64,000 nucleotides of DNA from an uncultured Oleiphilus sp. (GCA_913020045.1 CAJWBE010000010.1:1-64000); one strand, 5' to 3'; shown: positions 8,301 to 18,932, numbered from the stretch's first letter. Notes: generated by a model not told the origin, from the letters alone. Program-made: numbers and translations.

Positions 8301-11300
8301 ATGATGTCGACAATCGAATCTATCAGAAAACACATCCGTGATGCGCATTTGAGTAGCGAGCAGCAGGTCTTGGCCATGCTGGAGAAAGGCTCTGATATAT
8401 CCTTAACAGACCGCCTTGCGATTCAGGATAAAGCGGTTTCGCTTATCGATGAGATTCGTCACGACGATAAGCCAGCATTGCTTGATACTTTTCTTGCCGA
8501 ATATGGCCTTTCTACTGACGAGGGCGTTGCACTAATGTGCTTGGCTGAAGCACTGATGCGAGTGCCCGATGCTCAGACGCTGGATACGCTGATTGAAGAC
8601 AAAATCGCTGGCGCACTATGGGGGAACCATCAGGGACGGTCCGGCTCGGCACTCGTGAATACGTCCACCTGGGCTTTGATGTTAACGGGCAAAGTACTTG
8701 AAGGTTCGCGCGCGTCGGGATTGAGCCATGTCTTTCGAAAACTGGTTAAGCGCTTAGGTGTGCCGGCGATTCGAATCGCGGTAAAAAGAGCAATGCAGAT
8801 TTTGGGTAGCCAGTTTGTATTGGGCGAAACGATTGAGAGCGCGGTTAAACGCGGAGACGCGTTGGCGCGCAAAGGTTACACGTTTTCATACGATATGCTG
8901 GGCGAAGCGGCACTAACGGCGACTGATGCCGACAAGTTTTATAGGGCTTATAAGGCGTCCATCGAAGCGCTTTCTCACGTTTCAAATTATGGCTCTGTTG
9001 CGCAGAACCCAGGTATTTCAATCAAACTGTCAGCACTGCATCCTCGATATGAGCTTGGCCAAAAACAGCGTGTGATGACGGAGCTGGTAGAGAGTTGTTT
9101 CTCTCTTGCGTTGCTGGCGAAAGACGCCAATATGGGGTTTAACATCGATGCAGAAGAGATGGATCGCTTAGACCTGTCCTTAGATGTCATCGAAACGGTA
9201 TTGAGTGACGCCCGACTCGCAAACTGGGACGGCTTTGGTGTCGTTGTTCAGGCGTATAGCAAGCGCGCGCACTGGGTCATTGACTGGTTATATGCCGTTG
9301 CTGAACGTTATGATCGCAAAGTGATGGTGCGTTTAGTTAAAGGTGCCTATTGGGATACAGAGATTAAACGGGTGCAGGTAGAAGGGCTGTCTGACTTTCC
9401 GGTATTTACCCATAAAACCTCTACTGACTGTTCGTATATTTACTGTGCGGAAAAACTATTAGGCATGGCCGACCGGATTTACCCACAGTTTGCGACGCAC
9501 AACGCCAATAGTGTTGCCACGATTCTGCAACTCGCGAGTAAAGACAGCGCGTTTGAGTTTCAGCGCCTACATGGCATGGGTGAGGTGTTACATCGCATTG
9601 TGCGCGAGCGTAAAAACGTTGCGTGTCGAATCTATGCGCCAGTTGGGCCGCATCGAGACTTGCTTGCGTATCTGGTGAGACGGTTGCTAGAAAACGGCGC
9701 CAACTCTTCGTTTGTAAACCAGATCGTCGATATGTCGGTACCGTCAGCGGATATCGCCGTTGATGCGTTTGTTGCGTGCAAAGCTGACCTCGCGAAAGCA
9801 CCGAAAGTACTAACAGCGCAAGAGCTCTTTGGTGCGAAAAGGAAGAACTCGCGGGGTTGGGATCTTCACAGTTCAATTGATTTGGATGACATCGACACAG
9901 CGAGAACTCCTTTTAAGTCTCATCATTGGGCGGGAGGGCCGATAGTTGTTGATCGGGTTCGTAGCACGGAGAAAGTGACAATCACCAACCCTGCGAGCGA
10001 GTCAGATCAGGTCGGCACGCTTATTTATGCCAATGTAGATGATGTCGAGGCAGCGATTGATCAGGCGAGAGTGTGGGATGGAGTCGATCAAGCGCAGCGA
10101 TCAAATATTTTGCGTGATGCGGCTGACTTGTATGAAGAAAACTTTGGCGAGATCTTCGCCTTGTTAACACGCGAAGCCGGAAAGGTGACGGCAGACGCGA
10201 TGGCTGAATTGCGCGAAGCGGTTGATTTTCTTCGTTATTATGCGGATCAAGCCGAAAGTCTGGACGCGTCTTCACCACGCGGTATTTTCAGCTGCATCTC
10301 GCCATGGAACTTTCCGTTTGCGATTTTTACTGGGCAGGTTGCAGCGGCACTATCGGTTGGCAACGCTGTGTTGGCCAAGCCGGCGGAAACAAGCTCTTTG
10401 TGTGCGGTACTCGCCGTTAAGCTTTTGCACGAGGCGGGGGTGCCAGTCAGTGCGCTACAGTTGCTACCCGGCGAAGGTGCGGTTGTTGGTGCCGCGCTCA
10501 GCGCCAGTGATGCTATCGATGGCGTTTGTTTTACCGGGTCGACCCTGACGGCCCAGCGCATCAATAAAGCGATGGCTCAGAATGCTCCGATAGGTGCACC
10601 ACTGATTGCTGAAACCGGTGGCTTGAATGCAATGATTGTTGATTCTACTGCGCTGCCTGAGCAAGCGGTTAGCGACATTATTGCATCGGCGTTTCAATCG
10701 GCTGGTCAGCGCTGCTCTGCGTTACGGGTGCTGTATATACAAAAGGATACCGCGTCAGATTTTATGTCGATGTTGTATGGCGCAATGGATGAACAAGTTG
10801 TGGCGGACCCTTGGTTGTTCTCTTCTGACATCGGGCCTGTTATTGATTTAGCCGCACAAGACAAAATTGCCTCTTATATCGAAAGCGCACGAGACGAAGG
10901 TCGGCTCTTGAAGCAACTCGATTGCCCTGATACAGGCACATTCGTCGCCCCAGCGGTCATAAAAGTGAATGGCATCAAAGATATGGCGGAGGAGATTTTC
11001 GGTCCTGTGCTGCATGTGGCAATTTACGAGGCATCAGAGCTTGATCGCATAATCGACGATATCAATGCGTCGGGCTTTGGCCTTACCTTCGGTTTACATA
11101 GCCGTATTGATAGCCGTGTCGAGAGTATTACTTCGCGTTTGAATGTGGGCAATATGTATGTAAATCGCAACCAGATAGGGGCGATTGTCGGCTCTCAACC
11201 ATTCGGAGGCGAGGGCCTGTCGGGCACCGGGCCAAAAGCGGGCGGACCTAACTACATTAAGCGGTTTATCAAGGCGCGTAATTCAGTAAGTCCCGCTTTG

Positions 11301-11834
11301 GCTTCTGCGGCGGACCAGCGCGCGACTGCAGTGAATCAGCCAATAGAGCGTTCGGATACGCTACCGATCGACGTGGTGCAACAAACAATCAATGAGATGG
11401 GCCCCATTTCCCCGACCAAACTTGGGTCTGAGGTAATGCCGGGTCCAACAGGAGAGAGTAACGTCTTGTCTACGTTTTCAAGGCGGCTTGTTCTGTGCCT
11501 TGGGCCGACTTTAGAATGCGCCATGTTGCAGGCTAAAATTGCGAAAGATAATGGCTGTCAGTCATTAATAATTGCCCCGGGTGCACGAGGAGCGGCCGCG
11601 TTAGATGGCGTTTTAGCGCGCAGCGATTTAACGCAGCTCCACGGTTTTGATACGGTGGCGGTATGGAGTGATGAAGGCGATCAACGAGCAATTCGCAGGG
11701 CCTTAGCGCAGCGCAGTGGTGCTATATTGCCACTGATTATCGAGAAAGATATGGCCAGTCGATGCCACTTGGAAAGGCATATTTGTATCGATACAACGGC
11801 GGCAGGCGGAAACGCTGCACTGCTGGCGATGTAG
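8301..11834 (+). CDS. putA: bifunctional proline dehydrogenase / L-glutamate gamma-semialdehyde dehydrogenase PutA
   Basis: 1177 aa; PRODH barrel motifs ('MVRLVKGAYWDTEIKRVQ') and ALDH motifs ('SPWNFPFAIFTGQVAAAL', 'GQRCSALRVLYIQ'). Confidence 0.96.
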   Translation: MMSTIESIRKHIRDAHLSSEQQVLAMLEKGSDISLTDRLAIQDKAVSLIDEIRHDDKPALLDTFLAEYGLSTDEGVALMCLAEALMRVPDAQTLDTLIEDKIAGALWGNHQGRSGSALVNTSTWALMLTGKVLEGSRASGLSHVFRKLVKRLGVPAIRIAVKRAMQILGSQFVLGETIESAVKRGDALARKGYTFSYDMLGEAALTATDADKFYRAYKASIEALSHVSNYGSVAQNPGISIKLSALHPRYELGQKQRVMTELVESCFSLALLAKDANMGFNIDAEEMDRLDLSLDVIETVLSDARLANWDGFGVVVQAYSKRAHWVIDWLYAVAERYDRKVMVRLVKGAYWDTEIKRVQVEGLSDFPVFTHKTSTDCSYIYCAEKLLGMADRIYPQFATHNANSVATILQLASKDSAFEFQRLHGMGEVLHRIVRERKNVACRIYAPVGPHRDLLAYLVRRLLENGANSSFVNQIVDMSVPSADIAVDAFVACKADLAKAPKVLTAQELFGAKRKNSRGWDLHSSIDLDDIDTARTPFKSHHWAGGPIVVDRVRSTEKVTITNPASESDQVGTLIYANVDDVEAAIDQARVWDGVDQAQRSNILRDAADLYEENFGEIFALLTREAGKVTADAMAELREAVDFLRYYADQAESLDASSPRGIFSCISPWNFPFAIFTGQVAAALSVGNAVLAKPAETSSLCAVLAVKLLHEAGVPVSALQLLPGEGAVVGAALSASDAIDGVCFTGSTLTAQRINKAMAQNAPIGAPLIAETGGLNAMIVDSTALPEQAVSDIIASAFQSAGQRCSALRVLYIQKDTASDFMSMLYGAMDEQVVADPWLFSSDIGPVIDLAAQDKIASYIESARDEGRLLKQLDCPDTGTFVAPAVIKVNGIKDMAEEIFGPVLHVAIYEASELDRIIDDINASGFGLTFGLHSRIDSRVESITSRLNVGNMYVNRNQIGAIVGSQPFGGEGLSGTGPKAGGPNYIKRFIKARNSVSPALASAADQRATAVNQPIERSDTLPIDVVQQTINEMGPISPTKLGSEVMPGPTGESNVLSTFSRRLVLCLGPTLECAMLQAKIAKDNGCQSLIIAPGARGAAALDGVLARSDLTQLHGFDTVAVWSDEGDQRAIRRALAQRSGAILPLIIEKDMASRCHLERHICIDTTAAGGNAALLAM

Positions 11835-11912
11835 TCTTTACTGACTAAACTGAGCAAGGCGAGCCGGTTAAGATTTCCTGAGCTCGCGACCCACTTTTGT
11901 CTGGAGAATTTA

Positions 11913-12296
11913 ATGCTTTATCAAGGAAGTTGCCATTGCCGAGCCATTACGTTTTCGGTGGAAGCCCCCGACGTTATCGAGGCCGATTATTGTAATTGCT
12001 CTGTTTGCGCAAAGGCGGGGTTTATCCACTTAATTGTGCCTCTAAGCCGGTTTGAGTTGTTATCGGGTGAGGACTCCATTTCAACCTATACGTTTGGATC
12101 GGGAATCGCAAAACACACCTTTTGCAAGGTGTGTGGCAGTAAACCCTTCTATACGCCACGCTCAAATCCAGATGGTATTGATGTCAACGTAAACTGCTTG
12201 GATACCAAACCAAGCAATGTAAATATCACGAACTTTGATGGCCAAAACTGGGAGAAAAACGCACATACCTTGGCTCACAAAAGTGTCGATAAATAG
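11913..12296 (+). CDS. GFA (glutathione-dependent formaldehyde-activating)-like family protein
   Basis: 'GSCHCRAITFSVEAP', 'CNCSVCAKAG', 'FCKVCGSKPFYTPRS' cysteine pattern. Confidence 0.88.
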   Translation: MLYQGSCHCRAITFSVEAPDVIEADYCNCSVCAKAGFIHLIVPLSRFELLSGEDSISTYTFGSGIAKHTFCKVCGSKPFYTPRSNPDGIDVNVNCLDTKPSNVNITNFDGQNWEKNAHTLAHKSVDK

Positions 12297-12433
12297 CTGT
12301 CCGTTTGGTCACTGAATAGGCATAAAGGTTAGGGCATCGAGAAATCTGGTGTTCGAAACACTCATTCGTTTAGTGGCAAAAAAGTGTAGAATCTACCGCC
12401 AGATTTAACCTATTCACTTCGGTCGAGCGTCAC

Positions 12434-13105
12434 TTGAATATACCCACACCTAATAATACTTTGCCGATACTTTATAGCTTTCGTCGCTGCCCTTACGCTA
12501 TTCGCGCCAGAATGGCAGTGTTCGGCTCGGCCATTGACGTCGACCTGCACGAAGTGTCGTTGAAAGATAAACCTGCCGCTTTGCTTGTGGCGTCGAGCAA
12601 AGGGACGGTTCCCGTATTATGTTTGCCTTCTCAATCGGCCGATGAGGCAAGGGGTCAAGTGATTGATGAGAGTCTAGATATTATGTTCTGGGCGTTGAAT
12701 ATTAATGACCCAAATACCTGGCTGTCGAGTTACTCTGAATCAGACAAAACGTTTGCCTTGGCGTTGATTGATGAGAACGACGCCGACTTTAAAGACTGGC
12801 TGGATCGCTACAAATATGCCGATCGATTTCCAGAGCATAGCGCCGAGTATTATCGGCAGCAGTGTGAGTTGTTCCTATCGAAGCTAGAGCACTTACTGAG
12901 TCAAAATGATTACTTGTTAGCCACTGAGGCGACCTTGGCAGACATTGCAATATTTCCCTTTATTCGCCAGTTTTCAATAGTGGATAAAGCGTGGTTTGAT
13001 CAGTGTGACTATCCCGCGTTAAGAGCGTGGCTAAATGACTTACTAGCGTCGCCACTTTTTATACGTGTGATGGAAAAACAAAAAAAACCAATAAGATATG
13101 TGTGA
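12434..13105 (+). CDS. glutathione S-transferase family protein
   Basis: 'LYSFRRCPYAIRARMAV' thioredoxin-fold N-terminus, GST C-domain. Confidence 0.88.
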   Translation: MNIPTPNNTLPILYSFRRCPYAIRARMAVFGSAIDVDLHEVSLKDKPAALLVASSKGTVPVLCLPSQSADEARGQVIDESLDIMFWALNINDPNTWLSSYSESDKTFALALIDENDADFKDWLDRYKYADRFPEHSAEYYRQQCELFLSKLEHLLSQNDYLLATEATLADIAIFPFIRQFSIVDKAWFDQCDYPALRAWLNDLLASPLFIRVMEKQKKPIRYV

Positions 13106-13485
13106 AGAAACGAGCAATGACTAAGACTGAAAAGAAACTAGAAAAAGCAATCATTAAGGCGCTAACGGATGCTTGCGAAACAGCTAAGTTAGAAGCAGGT
13201 GAGTGCCGACTTAGAGGCTTCGAATGGCTAACACATTTTGTGAATTACGCTGATTTTCCCAACTCGTTGCTGATCGTTTGCGTCTTTGGCACTAATGAGC
13301 AACGTCTCCATGCCCTTGAATCAGGGCGAGATAGATATTTTTGGGATTTAGTACGCGACAAATTAGGTGCCGAGAATATTCACCTAAAGTCGGCCAAAAC
13401 ACATCTGCGATTAGATAGCGAAGAGTCCTGCGATCAACAACACGCTGGCGACTGGCAGAGGCGTTATCGTCAAATTTATCATTAG
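13102..13485 (+). CDS. conserved hypothetical protein
   Basis: 127 aa ORF overlapping GST stop by 4 nt; intact, no clear domain. Confidence 0.7.
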   Translation: MKKRAMTKTEKKLEKAIIKALTDACETAKLEAGECRLRGFEWLTHFVNYADFPNSLLIVCVFGTNEQRLHALESGRDRYFWDLVRDKLGAENIHLKSAKTHLRLDSEESCDQQHAGDWQRRYRQIYH

Positions 13486-13645
13486 TAACTAGGGCCTGTT
13501 GCTATTGATATGGCGGATGGGCGGGGTCGATCTCAGTTACCTTGAGTGGCATATAGTGCTTGCTAGGCGCGTCTGTTTTAGTGATCGTGCTAATACGAGC
13601 TTAGCTTTAACGGGTCTTTCATAGATTCTTGATATTGGTGGATAT

Positions 13646-14974
13646 TTGAAAACTCTTATCTTGACGCTTAACTTAGCGATCTTTTTTTCCATTTTGTACT
13701 TATCTCCTCTCTCGCCATTGCTAGCAAAAGGCTTAGCTATTTTTGTGTTTGTTGCCGTGCTGTGGGTAACGGAAGTATTTCACGTGAGCATTACGAGTTT
13801 AGTCGTCCCTGTGTTAGCTGTTTTATTGGGTGTGTTTGATGTCGCTGAGGCCTTGCTGAACTTTGCGAATCCGATAATTTTTCTTTTCCTCGGTGGCTTT
13901 GCATTGGCGGCGGCAATGCATAAGCATCATCTCGATCAGTTAATCGCAAATAAGCTCATTGCTTTAGCAAACGGGAACTTACTACCGTCTTCATTTTTAA
14001 TCTTCGGACTGACTGCGTTTTTATCTATGTGGATTAGCAATACAGCCACTATCGCGATGATGATGCCGCTGGTCTTGGGTTTGTTATCTCGTCTCGACTA
14101 CCGAGCGCATAAGTCGACTTATCTCTATTTCTTACTGGGCACGGCTTATGCAGGGAGTATTGGCGGTATGGGAACGCTGATTGGCAGCCCTCCCAACGCA
14201 ATTGCTGGGGCAGCGATTGGGGTAGGGTTTATGGAGTGGATGCGTTTTGGAATTCCCATGGTTTTGCTGTCTCTACCGCTTATGGTAGGTGTGCTTTATC
14301 TTTTTTATCGCCCACAGAGAGAGGCCAAACTTGCGCTTTCGAAGGCGGCGTTCACGGTTACGAGAGGCGGCAAGAAAACCGCGCTGATTTTTTTCTGTAC
14401 GGTGCTTGGCTGGCTGTTTAGCCAGCCTCTTTCAGAGGCATTGGCGATCGACGGAAATTTTGATGCGCTAGTTGCGATTTTAGCTGTCGTTGCGTTGGGT
14501 GGATCGCGAGTCGTGACATGGCGAGAAATCTCAGAGTCAACGGAGTGGGGAGTGTTGATCTTATTTGGCGGCGGCCTAACGCTGAGCGCTATTCTTACAG
14601 TGACAGGCGCGTCATTATGGCTTGCTGAAGGTTTCCTTGCGATTGTTCATGGCGCACCAACTATTATCTTTATGCTATTTACAATAGCCTTTGTTGTGTT
14701 CCTAACTGAGCTGGCAAGCAATACGGCGAGTGCGGCTTTGTTGATTCCCATTTTTATGTCGCTTGCTGTGTCGATGGAGCTGTCGCCAATGGTGGTAGCG
14801 GCGGTTATTGCTCTGGCAGCGTCATGTGCTTTTATGCTGCCTATCGCGACGCCTCCGAATGCCATTGTTTATGGTACCGGTTATGTTCCACAAAAGGACA
14901 TGATGCGGGTAGGGCTGGTGTTAAATATCGTTTTGATTGCCTTGATTACAGCCTTGGGCAGTTTGTTTATTTAG
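13646..14974 (+). CDS. SLC13/DASS-family anion symporter
   Basis: 442 aa multi-TM, 'SNTATIAMMMPL', 'GTLIGSPPNAIAGA', 'ATPPNAIVYGTGYV' DASS motifs; TTG start. Confidence 0.9.
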   Translation: MKTLILTLNLAIFFSILYLSPLSPLLAKGLAIFVFVAVLWVTEVFHVSITSLVVPVLAVLLGVFDVAEALLNFANPIIFLFLGGFALAAAMHKHHLDQLIANKLIALANGNLLPSSFLIFGLTAFLSMWISNTATIAMMMPLVLGLLSRLDYRAHKSTYLYFLLGTAYAGSIGGMGTLIGSPPNAIAGAAIGVGFMEWMRFGIPMVLLSLPLMVGVLYLFYRPQREAKLALSKAAFTVTRGGKKTALIFFCTVLGWLFSQPLSEALAIDGNFDALVAILAVVALGGSRVVTWREISESTEWGVLILFGGGLTLSAILTVTGASLWLAEGFLAIVHGAPTIIFMLFTIAFVVFLTELASNTASAALLIPIFMSLAVSMELSPMVVAAVIALAASCAFMLPIATPPNAIVYGTGYVPQKDMMRVGLVLNIVLIALITALGSLFI

Positions 14975-15415
14975 AGAAAAGGACTCTTTGTCGGCGGTTA
15001 TTTTAGCTAAACGGCGTTCGCGATTGAGTAAGAATAAAGGAAATGCAAACGCAATCGCGACGGCGAAGGTCAGTACGACATAGATCCACCAGTGCGACAT
15101 CGACAAGCGCCTCGCCTCGATAAATGACCAAACCAAGAACGCGGCGACCACCACTAGAATATCATTCGAAATTGATGCCGATGCGTTATTAACGTAGTTG
15201 TCGGTCACAAAGGTGATGGCAGAAAAACCGCCATGCTCAATAATAAACAAGATGTTGAAGTACATCGTAAAGACAAGGCCGGCGATCGCGCACAAGCCGT
15301 AAATAAGTTGTAGTGTGTTTGCTTGTTTTGACACCGGCAATGACATTAAATTTTTTCCTGAAAAGTGTGCGTAGTGAGCGCTTAGTGTGCAGGTGTTGTC
15401 GCTGCTAAAGTTCAC
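14921..15415 (-). CDS. DUF2834-like membrane protein
   Basis: Three to four TM segments; 'SASISNDILVVVAAFLVWSFIEARRL' pattern. Confidence 0.7.
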   Translation of the reverse strand: MNFSSDNTCTLSAHYAHFSGKNLMSLPVSKQANTLQLIYGLCAIAGLVFTMYFNILFIIEHGGFSAITFVTDNYVNNASASISNDILVVVAAFLVWSFIEARRLSMSHWWIYVVLTFAVAIAFAFPLFLLNRERRLAKITADKESFSLNKQTAQGCNQGNQNDI

Positions 15416-15436
15416 GAAAACGATGAACCGTAGTTC

Positions 15437-15652
15437 TTATTTCCAGCCTTGGCGCCACTGCTCTGGGTCTTTTAGTACTTCCCAGTCTAGCGGTTCGGCA
15501 CGACTCGAAATAACGGCTTCTATTTCGCAGTGAATGATCTCACCTTCGTCGTTGAAGTCGACCGCTGTCACCAGGAAGTGTTTTTCTTTGTTTTTAGGGT
15601 TTACCGCTGTCCATTTGCTGTTAAGTAGTTTTTTTGGGCTTATTTTGTTCAC
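15437..15652 (-). CDS. TIGR02450-type Trp-rich small protein
   Basis: 'MNKISPKKLLNSKWTAVNPKNKEKHFLV...EPLDWEVLKDPEQWRQGWK'. Confidence 0.85.
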   Translation of the reverse strand: MNKISPKKLLNSKWTAVNPKNKEKHFLVTAVDFNDEGEIIHCEIEAVISSRAEPLDWEVLKDPEQWRQGWK

Positions 15653-15700
15653 TTGATATTCTTACCTTAGGTGGATATATCCTCTTCGAAACAGACAACA

Positions 15701-16162
15701 CTATATATCATGCTGAGGAGCGCCCTGCGTATTGTTGCTTACTTTGCTGAGTACAATGCTGGTGAGTATTAGGTATATCACGGTTGCGATGTGCTTGTAG
15801 ACGACTTTGTTAGCGGCGTTGGCTTCATATGCGAGGTATGCATCGGTGATTGGCATGACCGTCCCAAACAGTGCAGCCCATACCAATATTCTGTAATGCC
15901 GCTGGTACAAGAGATAGCCGATAATGAGCGCTACAAATACGGTTCGTGATGCATAGATTCTGACCCAGTCTGCATCGCCCGAGAAAAGCAATGCGGTGCC
16001 TCTTACTCCAGCGAAAGCGGCGGGGTCGATGAACGCATAGAGTGCGTAAATACCCTGTAATAGGGCCATTAGAGATACTAATACCCAGCTGGTTTTTTCG
16101 AGTCGACTAGGGCGTACTGCTGTTTCTTTCACCTTATTCATGCTTTTCAAATTAGACTCCAT
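15701..16162 (-). CDS. membrane protein of unknown function
   Basis: 153 aa with four predicted TM stretches. Confidence 0.65.
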   Translation of the reverse strand: MESNLKSMNKVKETAVRPSRLEKTSWVLVSLMALLQGIYALYAFIDPAAFAGVRGTALLFSGDADWVRIYASRTVFVALIIGYLLYQRHYRILVWAALFGTVMPITDAYLAYEANAANKVVYKHIATVIYLILTSIVLSKVSNNTQGAPQHDI

Positions 16163-16198
16163 AGGCCTTTTTTTATTGTCACGATACGTTCTTTCTAA

Positions 16199-16669
16199 CT
16201 ATGCTTTGCCGTTTAGTGCATCCACTAAATGGTCCGGTATGGCAATAGTCTGTTTGCTGTCGGCGGCGACTGTCACGTAGGTAATAGAAGCCTTGAAAGC
16301 GGTGACATTAGGGGTGACAAAACCTTGCACCGTGAACGTATAGGATTGCTGACTGACGTTTGAGACTCTAACGTCGAGCTTAAGTTCATCGTCCCATGTG
16401 ACGGGAGCAAGAAACTCCATATCAAATGCTCTCACGGGAGTAAGAATGCCCATGTTGTTGAGAGTGGATATGGAGGGCGAGCCCAGCAAGGCTGTTAATG
16501 CTTCGTGCGTTGCTTCTAGTGCAAAATAAGAAAACCTGGGTGTATACACAATGCCTGCCGGATCGCAGTCACCGAACAATATTTTGCGGTGAATCGTGAT
16601 GGGGGCTGATAGCGAAATGGTGTTAACTCCTTTGTGGCCCGCAGCTTTTAACATGCAAACGAGCGTCAA
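16199..16669 (-). CDS. hotdog-fold acyl-CoA thioesterase
   Basis: 'HRKILFGDCDPAGIVYTPRFSYFALEATHEAL' 4HBT motif; true start may be internal. Confidence 0.85.
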   Translation of the reverse strand: MTLVCMLKAAGHKGVNTISLSAPITIHRKILFGDCDPAGIVYTPRFSYFALEATHEALTALLGSPSISTLNNMGILTPVRAFDMEFLAPVTWDDELKLDVRVSNVSQQSYTFTVQGFVTPNVTAFKASITYVTVAADSKQTIAIPDHLVDALNGKA

Positions 16670-16696
16670 TATCGAGCGTAGGGCAATAAGGGGTGC

Positions 16697-16906
16697 TTAC
16701 GTCATTGTGCGGTATTGAAGTATCAGCTCGACGATTTCATGATCACTTGTTGCAGCCTCAAGGGCATCGTTTACTGAAGCTCTCTGTGGCAGGTGAATAT
16801 TGAATCGAGAGCGCAAAACCTTCAGTACTTTATGATCTTCGTTTGGGTCAAACTCTTCACCAGAGTAATTACATATCCGTTGATAAATAAACTCTTTATT
16901 AGACAT
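16697..16906 (-). CDS. small hypothetical protein
   Basis: 69 aa intact ORF 'MSNKEFIYQRICNYSGEEFDPNEDHKVLKVL'. Confidence 0.6.
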   Translation of the reverse strand: MSNKEFIYQRICNYSGEEFDPNEDHKVLKVLRSRFNIHLPQRASVNDALEAATSDHEIVELILQYRTMT

Positions 16907-17116
16907 AAAGTGCTCTTCTCTTGGTTGTTATGGTCTTTCATTTGAGGACGGTGTTTGTCGGCGGTGTAACGCGAACAGCGCAAGCTTGAGATCTATTTGG
17001 CTCAGGCTCAAAAGTAGGAAGCCCGCGACAATAAACGGTATGCTATTCGTCATCGCGCCAGACTGTCTTGCCAGACTAAGGCGCGAGAGCAGTTAGTATA
17101 CGCTTGAACGCCTATT

Positions 17117-17653
17117 TTGGAGAAGTCGTTGGACAAAGTTATTACGTATTATCTTGAGATGAATCGTTTCGAAGAGTTAAAGGAAGTGCCGGCGTCGAAT
17201 GGTTTATCGGTCGCTGAGGCAGAGATCGATAACTTTAGATTTAATAAGTTTTTATATCAGTATGTCGGTGAACCATGGCAGTGGGTGGACAAGCTGGGTT
17301 TGTCAGATGAGACGTGGCAGAAATATGCTGAGAATCCCGGGTTACGAACCTGGGTTGCCTATTTTAAAGGTTCTATTGCTGGCTACTTCGAACTGTCGAT
17401 AGTCGGTCGTGGTGATGCCAGTAAAGGGCAATGTGTTGAGAGTCTCGACGTAGAAATAATGTATTTTGGTTTGGCTGCTGAATTTATTGGGAAAGGGTTT
17501 GGCGGCTATTTGCTGTCACGCGCGGTTCAAGAGGCGTGGGGGATACCTGGCGTAAAGAGGGTATGGCTTCATACCTGCTCGTTAGATCATCCAAGTGCCT
17601 TGAAGAACTATGAAGCCCGAGGGTTTCGACGCTACAAACAAGAAGAGAGCTAG
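17117..17653 (+). CDS. GNAT-family N-acetyltransferase
   Basis: 'FGLAAEFIGKGFGGYLLSRAVQEAW...VWLHTCSLDHPSALKNYEARGFR'. Confidence 0.9.
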   Translation: MEKSLDKVITYYLEMNRFEELKEVPASNGLSVAEAEIDNFRFNKFLYQYVGEPWQWVDKLGLSDETWQKYAENPGLRTWVAYFKGSIAGYFELSIVGRGDASKGQCVESLDVEIMYFGLAAEFIGKGFGGYLLSRAVQEAWGIPGVKRVWLHTCSLDHPSALKNYEARGFRRYKQEES

Positions 17654-17699
17654 GGTAAGGACTAGTCCAAAGACTTGGACAAGAATCAGGAAGACTGCA

Positions 17700-18038
17700 A
17701 TGAAAGCATGTACAACAGGGTTTAACGCAACTTACCACGAAGATGGGCCGACGATTGAAGAGGTTCGTGGGCGTGATGACTACACAATTGTCGAGTTTGG
17801 CGCACCTTGGTGCGAGCATTGCCAAGCGGCGGAGGCTGCTGTGAAACGTGTGCTATCTGATCACTCTTTTTCGCACATTAAGATTTTCGATGGGGCGGGA
17901 AAGCGCTTAGGTCGCGCCTTTAAAGTGAAGCTGTGGCCCACCTTAATACTGCTAAAGTCTGGCGAAGAAATAGCCCGATTGGTCAGGCCCACTGAGCCCG
18001 AAGAGCTTAGTTTATTCCTGAAAGCCGCTTTCGATTAG
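17700..18038 (+). CDS. thioredoxin-family protein
   Basis: 'YTIVEFGAPWCEHCQAAEAAVKRVL' contains a CxxC motif; start chosen at internal ATG of the longer ORF 17610..18038. Confidence 0.85.
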   Translation: MKACTTGFNATYHEDGPTIEEVRGRDDYTIVEFGAPWCEHCQAAEAAVKRVLSDHSFSHIKIFDGAGKRLGRAFKVKLWPTLILLKSGEEIARLVRPTEPEELSLFLKAAFD

Positions 18039-18158
18039 AAAGCGTTTTATTTTAAATCGACAAAAATATAGACACCTCTAGGCCAAGGTCCTTCGAAAGC
18101 CAACAAGGACATATCTTCCAAAAAAGCTAGAGCTAGACCTAACCCGACAGGATAAACG

Positions 18159-18932
18159 ATGAACATATTGATCGAAAAGAAAGGCGCTATTTTTACCGTT
18201 ATTATTGATCGACCTGATGTTCGTAACTGCATCGACTCGGCAACGGCGACCCAGCTCGCTGATGCATTTCGTGAGTTTGAGGCGGACGATCGTTTTAAAG
18301 TAGCCGTATTGTGTGGCAACGGTGGTACGTTCTGCGCGGGTTGGGATCTAAAGGCAGGTATGAGCCTTGATCAAGCCCAGATCGATGCCTTGGCTCAACA
18401 GTCTGACGGACCGCTTGGGCCCAGCCGAATGTTGCTGAGCAAACCGGTCATCGCTGCGATTTCTGGCTATGCGGTTGCCGGAGGTTTGGAGCTCGCGCTT
18501 TGGTGTGATCTGCGGGTCATGGAAGAGACCGCCGTAGCGGGGGTGTTTTGTCGTCGTTTCGGTGTGCCTTTAATCGATGGCGGCACCGTGCGTTTGCCAC
18601 GATTGATTGGGATGAGTCATGCGATGGACTTAATTCTGACAGGACGAGCGGTTGATGCCGCAGAAGCGAAGCAAATAGGTTTGGCGAATCGCGTTGTTCC
18701 CGAAGGGCAGGCGCGGCAAGCAGCAGAAGCGCTCGCCAACGACATCGCCAAGTTTCCTCAGGCGTGCATGAAGAGCGACCGCATGAGTGCGTACGAGCAG
18801 TGGGATAAACCGCAGGACAGCGCATTACAAAACGAATTCAAGCGCGGAATGCAGGTAGTCTTGGGGGGCGGTGCCTTGGACGGGGCGAAAGCATTCACAG
18901 GCGGTTCAGGAAGGCATGGGGAATTTGAGTAG
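18159..18932 (+). CDS. enoyl-CoA hydratase/isomerase (crotonase) family protein
   Basis: 'GNGGTFCAGWDLKAG', 'KPVIAAISGYAVAGGLELALWCDLRV'. Confidence 0.92.
   Translation: MNILIEKKGAIFTVIIDRPDVRNCIDSATATQLADAFREFEADDRFKVAVLCGNGGTFCAGWDLKAGMSLDQAQIDALAQQSDGPLGPSRMLLSKPVIAAISGYAVAGGLELALWCDLRVMEETAVAGVFCRRFGVPLIDGGTVRLPRLIGMSHAMDLILTGRAVDAAEAKQIGLANRVVPEGQARQAAEALANDIAKFPQACMKSDRMSAYEQWDKPQDSALQNEFKRGMQVVLGGGALDGAKAFTGGSGRHGEFE

Noticed and set aside
9421-9876. 151-aa minus-strand ORF inside putA
   Set aside because: Antisense shadow ORF of a strongly supported gene; translation has no family pattern.
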